Source of the DNA: OMOG01 sp041485845
GTDB taxonomy: Bacteria; Acidobacteriota; Terriglobia; Bryobacterales; Bryobacteraceae
NCBI GenBank assembly: GCA_041485845.1
Contig: JBGPKH010000357.1
Location: forward strand, 1-9,002
DNA length: 9,002 nt
Direction: 5' to 3'
Positions 1 through 5,897 of the stretch are shown here, in pieces. The notes below the pieces were generated by a model that had not been told where the DNA came from, ran no database searches, and saw only the letters and a list, made by a program, of their open reading frames with translations. The position numbers and the translations under genes were made by a program. The first letter of the stretch is position 1; every line of letters starts with the position of its first letter.

Positions 1-272
1 GCTGGAGCGCGCGGCCGAGGCGTGCGGCCGAGGCGCGCGGAGCGTGCGGCTGGAGCGCGGCCGGAGCGTGCGGCCGGAGCGTGCGGCTGGAGCGTGCGGC
101 CGAGGCGTGCGGCTGGAGCGTGCGGCCGAGGCGTGCGGCTGGAGCGTGCGGCCGGAGCGTGCGGTTGGAGCGCGCGGCCGGTGCGTGCGGCCGGAGCGTG
201 CGGCTGGAGCGTGCGGCTGGAGCGGGCGGCCGGAGCGGGCGGCCGGTGCGTGCGGCCGGAGCGGGCGGGCGG
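1..272. repeat. 13-bp GC-rich tandem repeat array (minisatellite)
   Basis: About 21 copies of a 13-bp unit with consensus GAGCGTGCGGCYG are packed head to tail, and the array continues off the left edge. Copies vary mainly at a few positions: GAG/AGG/GTG at the start, T/C/G at the sixth base, C/T near the end. Two short units of 9 and 11 bp lie near 31-39 and 53-63; the rest, from 64 on, keep strict 13-bp spacing. The unit has no stop codon in any of the six frames, so the array reads open everywhere, and because 13 is not a multiple of 3 every frame gives the same circular 13-residue peptide pattern. I therefore treat the long frames here as non-coding. There are no spacers, so it is not a CRISPR. 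It ends sharply at GGATTGTTTT. Confidence 0.93.
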
Positions 273-301
273 ATTGTTTTGAGGTGAGCGCCGAGGAGGT
301 T

Positions 302-315
302 GGGGATTCGGCCCC
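302..315 (-). other. Short GC hairpin just after the last gene of the flagellar block
   Basis: GGGG pairs with CCCC across a six-base loop, two bases beyond the stop of the small gene at 318. There is no T-run after it on the minus strand, so it is at best a weak or Rho-assisted end signal. Confidence 0.2.
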
Positions 316-317
316 GA

Positions 318-575
318 TCAGGCGTCGAGGGTCCACGTAGATCGTCTTTCCGTATTGCGGGGGCGATAGGCGGACGAGCGAATCAGTTCGGCCAGACGGG
401 CGGATTCATGCGCGCGGTTGATGCGGGCCATCTGCAGGGCCCAGGCGAGCAGATCCCGGATTTCTCCAATTTCCTCCAGGGTGGCTGGGGCCTGCGGGAG
501 CCTCGGCAGCAGCGTTTGCGCGCCGAGGTAATCGCCTTGGGCCACGGCTTTCCGGAGTTCTTCGAAGAGCGTCAT
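318..575 (-). CDS. Small helical protein after fliD, candidate FliT/FlgN-like chaperone
   Basis: This 85-residue protein begins MTLFEELRKA and looks almost wholly alpha-helical: one amphipathic helix (residues about 3-27), then a longer one (about 32-68), then a basic tail ending WTLDA. Its ATG shares the ATGA overlap with the fliD stop (572-575), so translation is very probably coupled to fliD. In many flagellar operons fliD is followed by small export chaperones (FliS, FliT), and FlgN/FliT proteins are short helical bundles with little sequence conservation. The position and shape fit such a chaperone, but I see no diagnostic motif and the protein is shorter than typical FliT (about 120 residues). 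The gene itself is likely real; its function is inferred from context. No FliS is visible in the window. Confidence 0.7.
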   Translation of the reverse strand: MTLFEELRKAVAQGDYLGAQTLLPRLPQAPATLEEIGEIRDLLAWALQMARINRAHESARLAELIRSSAYRPRNTERRSTWTLDA

Positions 576-1969
576 TTATTATTGTATGCGCTGGTGCGCA
601 TGGACTCGAACAAGCTGGTGAAGTAGTTGACCTGCTGCTCCATGGAAGCGATCAGGGCATCGGCCGCCGCCATACGCGCCTGCATGTCGGTTTTGAGCTG
701 ATCGATGTGGTCCTGCTCGGCCGCGATCCGGGTGTCCTGGTCCGTAAGCTGGCGCTGGAGGCTGCCGATTCCGGTTTTCAGAACACCGCTCGTGGAATCT
801 TCGAGACTGTTCATGAAGTCCGTCGCGGACTTCAGGAAACCGCCGCCGGTAGCGGAACCGAGGAAACTGGAAAGGCCGGAGAGGTTGGCGCTGGTGGCCG
901 TGTTGAACACGCCGCTGTCAAAGGACAAAGCGCCGCTGCTGTCAAACGACAACCCCAGGGCGGTGAGCGACGAGAGGCCGCCGGATCCGGAGCCGGAGTC
1001 GGAGTCGTAGGTAACGATCTGGTGCAGGGCATCGCTGACGGTAAAGAGGACGCTATCCCCTTGCAATGCGCCGGTGCCCTGTCCTCGATTCTTGTCCACT
1101 TCGCTCACCACCGCGTTGTAGGCGGTGACAAAGGAAGAAAGGGCGCTGCCGACACCCGTCGCGCTTCGGGCCACGGTGACGGTGGTGGCTACGCCTGTAG
1201 CGCTGGCTTTCAGCAGTTCCACGGTGAGTCCGGGAGCCAGCGTGGCGGTTCGGGCGGCGCTGGTCACCTCATCGCCTCCGTTGGCCTTGTACTTCACCGG
1301 ACTTCCCGCTCCCAGTAGCGGCTGATCCAACAGAGAGTTGCCGGAAGAGTCGTTGAGTGCGATGGTGTTCGCGCCGAACTTGTTGTACTGGATGGAGAGG
1401 CGATAATCCAGGTTTTCCGAACTGCCGACGTTCACCACGGCGGCGTGAACGTCAGGCGCCGCTCGATTGATGGCGTCCGCCAGGGCGTTCAGGTTATTCG
1501 AGGATGGGGTAATGGTGAGCGCCGCGGCAGGATCCGCGGTATTGAGGTAGAGCTTGAAAGTAGTGTCAGCGCTGATGTTCCCGGTCGAGGGGGACGTGAC
1601 CTTTTGCAGGCCCGTGCCGGAGGACTTACTGGCGGCGTTGGCATAGGACCCGAAATCGGTGACTTCGATGCTGTAAGTCCCTTCGCGCACGCCATCCGAG
1701 GTGGTGGCTTTGACCACGGAGGAATCCGAAACGGACGCGGTGTAGGAATTGAGACCCAATCCGGAAGATAAGCTGGCGATGGTCGCCTGCAGGGCTGCGA
1801 CCTTGGTATCCAGGGCGCCGAGAGCCGCCGATTGATTCCCCAGCCTGGTCTTGGCGTTCTGCAACAACGTCATCGGGAGAGACGCGATGCCCACCGCGCG
1901 ATCGATGACCGCTTGGAAGTCCGTCGAATACCGGCTGTTGCCATTGAAGATAGTAGTCGATCCGCTCAT
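572..1969 (-). CDS. fliD: Flagellar filament capping protein FliD (hook-associated protein 2)
   Basis: FliD forms the cap at the tip of the growing filament and guides flagellin monomers into place outside the cell. The 465-residue product shows the family layout. The N-terminal FliD domain (about residues 13-110) includes YSTDFQAVIDRAV and a leucine/alanine heptad stretch. A Ser/Gly/Thr-rich variable middle follows. The C-terminal FliD domain starts near SALSSFVTAYNAVVSEV. A coiled coil (about 395-455, with LQRQLTDQDTRI and MQARMAAADALIASMEQQV) ends it. Length is normal for the family. The start at 1969 is preceded by GGAGG four bases upstream. It lies 83 bp after fliC on the same strand with a hairpin in the gap, and its stop overlaps the next gene's start by ATGA. 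It is probably co-transcribed from the fliC promoter at a lower level. Confidence 0.95.
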   Translation of the reverse strand: MSGSTTIFNGNSRYSTDFQAVIDRAVGIASLPMTLLQNAKTRLGNQSAALGALDTKVAALQATIASLSSGLGLNSYTASVSDSSVVKATTSDGVREGTYSIEVTDFGSYANAASKSSGTGLQKVTSPSTGNISADTTFKLYLNTADPAAALTITPSSNNLNALADAINRAAPDVHAAVVNVGSSENLDYRLSIQYNKFGANTIALNDSSGNSLLDQPLLGAGSPVKYKANGGDEVTSAARTATLAPGLTVELLKASATGVATTVTVARSATGVGSALSSFVTAYNAVVSEVDKNRGQGTGALQGDSVLFTVSDALHQIVTYDSDSGSGSGGLSSLTALGLSFDSSGALSFDSGVFNTATSANLSGLSSFLGSATGGGFLKSATDFMNSLEDSTSGVLKTGIGSLQRQLTDQDTRIAAEQDHIDQLKTDMQARMAAADALIASMEQQVNYFTSLFESMRTSAYNNK

Positions 1970-1973
1970 AACG

Positions 1974-1978
1974 CCTCC
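1974..1978 (-). promoter_or_regulatory. Shine-Dalgarno of fliD
   Basis: GGAGG on the minus strand, four bases before the ATG at 1969. It fixes the fliD start. Confidence 0.7.
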
Positions 1979-1990
1979 GAGACAATGCCT

Positions 1991-2020
1991 GTGAGGCCGG
2001 AGGGGTTGCCCCCGGCCTCA
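1991..2020 (-). terminator. fliC-fliD intergenic hairpin (partial terminator or mRNA end-protecting stem)
   Basis: TGAGGCCGG and CCGGCCTCA form a perfect 9-bp stem, with a further GGG/CCC pairing inside an 11-base loop. It lies 32 bases past the fliC stop and ahead of the fliD ribosome site. There is no T-run after it on the minus strand, so it is not a classical intrinsic terminator. It could protect the fliC 3' end or damp read-through so that far more flagellin than cap protein is made. The stem is certain; the role is inferred. Confidence 0.55.
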
Positions 2021-2052
2021 TTCCTTCTTATCGGCAGTGAGCCTCAGATTGG

Positions 2053-3549
2053 TTAGCCACGCAGCAGAGCGAGGACCGCTTGCGGGGCCGAATTGGCCTG
2101 CGCCATGGCCGCCAGGGAAGCCTGCTGCATCACCTGGGCTTTAGTCAGATTGGCCGCTTCCTCCGCCACGTCGGCGTCCCGGATGCGGGATTCGGCGGCA
2201 GAGAAGGAAGAAATCTGCGCCTGCGCCAGGTTGATGGCGTAGGACAGCTTGTTCTGGCCGGTACCGATTTTGCCCTGCACCGAGCCGAGATTGGAGACCG
2301 CGCTGACCAGGTTGTTGAGAGAGCTCAGAGCGTTGGCCGTGGCGGACGAACCGGCCACGGGCGCGGTAGCGGCGGTGATGGCCTGATCCGCCGCGTACAC
2401 GCCCTGAACACCGGCGGCGTGCGTGCTGGCCACGCTGAAAGTCTCGCTCGCTTCGAAGGTGATGCCGTTGGCGCCCGTTTTGTCGCGCAGGGCAACGATG
2501 CCCGTCGCGGCGAGTGCGGTGTTCAGAGTGGAGAGCGCCGCGCCAATCGTCGCACCGGTGGTATTGTCCAGGACCACCGACGTGGTGACTCCGTTTTTGG
2601 TGAAGGCCAGCGTTTCCGCGTTGGCCAGGAGGGTGACGTTGACGTAGGCCGCGTTGGTGCCGTCCTGCCGGTACATGGCCGTGTTTTCCGAGACCGCTGC
2701 GGCCGTCGCGACCGCATTACCGCCGCCACCTACCGCGCCCACCAACAACGTATAAGCCGAACTGCTGGCGAAGTTGAGGACTCCGGTGGTGGAGTTCACG
2801 AAGGCCGATATGCCGGAGGAGTTCAGCGCCGCGTTGAGCTGGGAGACGGCGTTGTCCGTGGTAATTCCGCCGGTGCCGCCGGTGACCGTGGCAATCACGG
2901 AGTTGGAGTTGAGCTGAAAGGTAAAGGTTTGCAAGCCCGCAACGTTGTTGAGGGCCACGAAGCCCGCGGTGTTAATGACATCCGTGCCGATCTGCGTGCC
3001 GCCCGACAGGAGGCTGGTGCCGCCCACGCCGAGCGCGGTCGAGTCCACGCGGTTTGCCGAACCGCTCAGATCCACCGACACCTTGGCGTTGCTCTGGTTG
3101 GTGCCGCCGCCGCCGATGTAAACGTCCATCGTGGTATTGAATGTTCCGCCGTTATTCAGGCCGATATTGGCCGCCTGGCGGTCGATTTCTGTTTTCAGGG
3201 CCTGAAATTCGGTATCCAGCGTCGCCCGGTTACCGGTGAAGGTGGTCGAGGACGCCTGCGTGGCCAGGGTCTTCATGCGGTCCAGAATCTTGGAGATGTT
3301 GTTGGCGCCGCCGTCGATGATCTGCAACTGGCTGATACCGTCGTTGGCGTTGCGAACGCCCTGGTGCAGCTCGGCGATATCGGATCGAAACTTATTGGCA
3401 ACCGCCAGTCCCGCCGCGTCATCGCCGGACCAATTGATACGGTAGCCCGAGGTCAGGCGCTGAATGGTCCGGGTCTGGAATTCGTTGTTGACCCGGAGGT
3501 TTTCCTGGGCCATGATCGAGTTGACGTTTGTGCTGATCGAAATAGACAT
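2053..3549 (-). CDS. fliC: Flagellin, filament subunit
   Basis: This is the structural subunit of the flagellar filament, exported through the flagellar type III apparatus and polymerised under the FliD cap. The 498-residue product has the conserved N-terminal D0/D1 region (residues 1 to about 140), beginning MSISISTNVNSIMAQ and including RLTSGYRINWSGDDAAGLA and NDGISQLQ. The conserved C-terminal D1/D0 region is residues about 410-498, with AESRIRDADVAEEAANLTK and ending QAVLALLRG. Between them lies a long Ser/Thr/Gly/Ala-rich variable part (about 140-410) that would form the surface-exposed D2/D3 domains and offers many hydroxyl side chains for O-glycosylation. There is no cysteine, as is usual. 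The start has an AAAGGA ribosome site nine bases upstream. A sigma-28 promoter and a structured leader lie directly upstream. Confidence 0.97.
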   Translation of the reverse strand: MSISISTNVNSIMAQENLRVNNEFQTRTIQRLTSGYRINWSGDDAAGLAVANKFRSDIAELHQGVRNANDGISQLQIIDGGANNISKILDRMKTLATQASSTTFTGNRATLDTEFQALKTEIDRQAANIGLNNGGTFNTTMDVYIGGGGTNQSNAKVSVDLSGSANRVDSTALGVGGTSLLSGGTQIGTDVINTAGFVALNNVAGLQTFTFQLNSNSVIATVTGGTGGITTDNAVSQLNAALNSSGISAFVNSTTGVLNFASSSAYTLLVGAVGGGGNAVATAAAVSENTAMYRQDGTNAAYVNVTLLANAETLAFTKNGVTTSVVLDNTTGATIGAALSTLNTALAATGIVALRDKTGANGITFEASETFSVASTHAAGVQGVYAADQAITAATAPVAGSSATANALSSLNNLVSAVSNLGSVQGKIGTGQNKLSYAINLAQAQISSFSAAESRIRDADVAEEAANLTKAQVMQQASLAAMAQANSAPQAVLALLRG

Positions 3550-3557
3550 AAGGTTCC

Positions 3558-3564
3558 GTCCTTT
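3558..3564 (-). promoter_or_regulatory. fliC Shine-Dalgarno containing a second AGGAC (possible CsrA site)
   Basis: AAAGGAC on the minus strand lies nine bases before the ATG. The AGGAC core repeats the loop sequence of the hairpin 23 bases upstream. Overlap of a GGA motif with the ribosome site is the arrangement that lets CsrA block initiation. Confidence 0.5.
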
Positions 3565-3574
3565 TTGAATGGAT

Positions 3575-3591
3575 CCCGGCGTCCTGCCGGG
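3575..3591 (-). promoter_or_regulatory. fliC leader hairpin with AGGAC loop (possible CsrA site)
   Basis: On the minus strand CCCGGC-AGGAC-GCCGGG forms a perfect 6-bp GC stem with a five-base loop. A GGA in the loop of a short stem is the classic CsrA recognition element. The arrangement resembles the flagellin (hag) leader of Bacillus, where CsrA binds an upstream hairpin and the Shine-Dalgarno. The hairpin is seen directly; CsrA binding is inferred, and no csrA or fliW gene is in the window. Confidence 0.5.
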
Positions 3592-3619
3592 TGAACCGTT
3601 GTTTCTGGTTCTGAATAAC

Positions 3620-3646
3620 CTATCGGCCCAGGCAAGAGGATGTTGA
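3620..3646 (-). promoter_or_regulatory. Sigma-28 (FliA) promoter of fliC
   Basis: The minus strand reads TCAA, 15 bases, GCCGATAG. The sigma-28 consensus is TAAA-N15-GCCGATAA, so this matches 7 of 8 bases in the -10 box, 3 of 4 in the -35 box, and the exact spacing. It starts eight bases after the stop of the upstream TPR gene and gives a leader of about 65 bases to the fliC ATG. Class 3 flagellar genes such as flagellin are normally read by this sigma factor. Confidence 0.75.
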
Positions 3647-3654
3647 GCGGAATC

Positions 3655-5730
3655 TTACCTTAGAACCATCGATTCAGTTGCCAGCCTGGAGAGTTCCGCG
3701 GCAACGTTGCGGACTACCTCTTCCCAAGCGCCGAAACGGGGCTGGCGGAACAGGCGCATGGTGGGATACCAGGGGCTGTCTTCGCGGCCGGTCATCCAGC
3801 GCCAGTCCGGCGCGAATTTGAGCAGGGTCCACACGGGGCGGCCAAGAGCCCCCGCCAGGTGCGCAATCATGGTATCCACAGCGATCACCAGGTCCAGGTG
3901 CGACAGGATGGCCGCGGTGGCGGCAATGTTATCGGAATCCGCCTCGACCGTAACGATGGGGCACTCCGGGGGCAGCGCCACGCCGCGCTGCAGGCTCAGG
4001 AACTGTACGCCGGGAACCTGGAGCAGCGGATCGAGTTGCGCGAGCCGCATGGACCGGTTGGCATCGTCCGGATTCTGGGGACTCCCGGCCCACGCGAGTC
4101 CCACCCGCAGCCTGACGCCGCGTGGGCCGCATCGCCGGCCCAGACGCTCGCCGGCGCGGGCGGTTGCCTCGGCCGGAACCTGCAAATACGGGATGTTGCG
4201 CGGAATGGTGTGCTCGCGGGTACTCAGGACCCGCGGCACGCTCAGCAGGGGCAGATGGTAGTCGAATGCGGGAAGCTCGCCGACGTTGGGGATGATCCGG
4301 TCCACGCCTTCCACGCCCGCCAGGATGGGCAGCAGCGCCGGTTGACTGGCCAGGATCACTTGGCCGCCCAGCCGCTTCACGAGCGGAGCGAAACGGATGA
4401 ATTGAATGGTATCTCCCAACCCTTGTTCGGTATGGAGAAGAACGGTCTGGTCCGGAAACGGCGCACCGCTCCACAGCGGCTGGGCGAATTCGGCGGGCTG
4501 GCAATCGCCCAGCTTCCAGCGCAACTCGTATTCCTCCCACCCACGCTCGAAATCCCCCATGGCGAGCCACACCATGGCCCGCGCAGGACGTGTGAGGCCG
4601 GCTTCGGGAGCCAGTTCCAGCGCCTTCTCGTACCACTGGAGCGCACCGGCAAAATCGAGTTGGGCGGCGCGCACGTCGCCGAAGCAGCCCGGGGCGCGCA
4701 AATGGTTCGGGCAGATCTCCAGCGCCTGCCGCAAACACTCTTCGCTCTCGGCGAACCGGCCGCTCAGCAGCAGGATGCCGGCGAGATTCACATAGGCGGA
4801 AGGACGGGGCCGTAACCGCAGGGATTCGCGGCAGCACTGTTCGGCTTCGGCGGGCCGATGCAGCCGGGCAAGAGCCAGCCCCAGATTGGTGTGGGCCTCA
4901 GGCAGCCCGGGCTGGATCTCGAGCGCCCTCCGGCAGTGTTGTTCGGCCTGTTCCGCGCGCCCGGTCATGACCAGGACGGAGGCGAGATTGGAGTGCGCCA
5001 ACGCGTCGCCGGGCAGGGCTTCGAGCGCCCGGAGGCAACACGCCTCGGCCTCCTTGAAGCGGCCCATCTGGTTCAACGCCGAACCCAGGTTCGTCCGGGC
5101 GGCTGCCAGGCGCGGATTGAGGCGCAGAGCCTCGCGGTAGCGCTCTTCGGCCTGGCGATATTCCTCGCGATCGAAGTACAGGTTGCCCAGGTTCATCCAC
5201 GCTTCGGCATAACCCGGACGCAGCCGCAGGGCGGTGGCGTAGGCGGCGCCGGCTTCCTCCGGCATCCCCGCCGAACGGAAAGCATTGCCCAAATTGCCGT
5301 GAACTTCCGCGCAGCCGGGTTCGAGCACGGCGGCGCGCTGGTGGAAGGCGATGGCGTCCGCGGCATGTCCCGATTCCTCCAGCGCGGAGCCAAAGTTGGT
5401 GAAGGCCTCGCCGTAATCGGGCTTGAGCGAGATGGCCTTTTCGAAACAGAGCAAGGCCTGCTGGACCTTCCCCAACCGGCGAAACGCATTGCCCAGCGTG
5501 TTGTAGAAGAAGGGCACGTCCGGCCGCTGCTGAATCGCCTTGGAAATCAGCCCCGCGGCGGGCTGGGGCCGGCCGCAATCCAGGCAAAGCAGGCCCAACA
5601 GGTGCAAAGCGTCGGGGTTCTGTGGATCCCGTTCCAGAACTTTGCAGTAGAGCCGCTCGGCATCCTGGTAGCGGCCTGCCCGATAGAAAGTCAGGGCCTT
5701 CTGCAAAGTAGTTGGGTGGGCATCCGGCAT
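3655..5730 (-). CDS. TPR protein with C-terminal GT9-like glycosyltransferase domain, candidate flagellin glycosyltransferase
   Basis: From the chosen ATG the protein has 691 residues. Residues about 8-383 are roughly ten tandem TPR units of 34 residues with the usual W/L-G-A-F-A-P spacing (for example EAWMNLGNLYFDREEYRQAE). Residues about 420-690 form a GT-B type domain like GT9/heptosyltransferases: EQGLGDTIQFIRF near 435, WAGSPQNPDD near 547, and DTMIAHLAGALGRPVW near 619. TPR-plus-glycosyltransferase is the architecture of Caulobacter FlmG, which glycosylates flagellin, and this gene lies directly upstream of fliC on the same strand, so a flagellin-modifying role is likely but unproven. 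Reading on to an ATG at 5901 would add 57 proline-rich residues with far lower third-base GC than the rest, covering a hairpin and a possible promoter, so I prefer 5730. The 5901 ATG does overlap the previous stop as ATGA, so the longer form is not excluded. Confidence 0.88.
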   Translation of the reverse strand: MPDAHPTTLQKALTFYRAGRYQDAERLYCKVLERDPQNPDALHLLGLLCLDCGRPQPAAGLISKAIQQRPDVPFFYNTLGNAFRRLGKVQQALLCFEKAISLKPDYGEAFTNFGSALEESGHAADAIAFHQRAAVLEPGCAEVHGNLGNAFRSAGMPEEAGAAYATALRLRPGYAEAWMNLGNLYFDREEYRQAEERYREALRLNPRLAAARTNLGSALNQMGRFKEAEACCLRALEALPGDALAHSNLASVLVMTGRAEQAEQHCRRALEIQPGLPEAHTNLGLALARLHRPAEAEQCCRESLRLRPRPSAYVNLAGILLLSGRFAESEECLRQALEICPNHLRAPGCFGDVRAAQLDFAGALQWYEKALELAPEAGLTRPARAMVWLAMGDFERGWEEYELRWKLGDCQPAEFAQPLWSGAPFPDQTVLLHTEQGLGDTIQFIRFAPLVKRLGGQVILASQPALLPILAGVEGVDRIIPNVGELPAFDYHLPLLSVPRVLSTREHTIPRNIPYLQVPAEATARAGERLGRRCGPRGVRLRVGLAWAGSPQNPDDANRSMRLAQLDPLLQVPGVQFLSLQRGVALPPECPIVTVEADSDNIAATAAILSHLDLVIAVDTMIAHLAGALGRPVWTLLKFAPDWRWMTGREDSPWYPTMRLFRQPRFGAWEEVVRNVAAELSRLATESMVLR

Positions 5731-5741
5731 GGGTTCTTCCG

Positions 5742-5760
5742 GCCACTGGCTACCAGTGGC
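5742..5760 (-). other. Hairpin just upstream of the TPR-glycosyltransferase start
   Basis: GCCACTGG and CCAGTGGC form a perfect 8-bp stem with a three-base loop, ending 11 bases before the ATG at 5730 and next to the weak ribosome site GGAAG. It may affect translation initiation or act as a short RNA processing stem. It also argues that this stretch is leader rather than coding. Confidence 0.45.
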
Positions 5761-5766
5761 GCTACA

Positions 5767-5795
5767 GGTATATCGGCCGTTTGCCGCAGGCGCAA
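5767..5795 (-). promoter_or_regulatory. Possible promoter of the TPR-glycosyltransferase gene
   Basis: On the minus strand TTGCGC, 17 bases, TATACC resembles a sigma-70 promoter (four of six bases in each box). It overlaps GGCCGATA, the core of a sigma-28 -10 box also found ahead of fliC, but no matching sigma-28 -35 box stands at the right distance. It would give a leader of about 30 bases containing the hairpin. Confidence 0.3.
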
Positions 5796-5897
5796 CAGAT
5801 CGCCAAGGAAGAGATGTTGGGGGCGGGGGTTGGGGAGGGCGAAAAACGCCTACTCCACTCGGGTGACGCAAGTTTTGCGGGTGTGTGGAGTTATTAT

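Noticed and set aside
1..272. CRISPR array
   Set aside because: Units are contiguous 13-mers with no spacers and no cas genes nearby.
302..315. Intrinsic terminator of the flagellar block
   Set aside because: The stem is only 4 bp and no T-run follows on the minus strand.
22..340. Three overlapping forward frames of 68-98 codons rich in R, A and G
   Set aside because: They are the 13-bp repeat read in three phases; all six frames are open simply because the unit lacks stop codons, and starts are GTG within repeat units without a ribosome site.
2080..3594. 504-codon plus-strand frame antisense to fliC
   Set aside because: It mirrors the fliC reading frame in GC-rich DNA; fliC has clear flagellin domains and the antisense product has no recognisable feature.
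5767..5796. Sigma-28 promoter for the TPR gene based on GGCCGATAT
   Set aside because: The -10 core matches, but the bases 15 upstream (GTTG) do not resemble TAAA; listed only as a weak general promoter.
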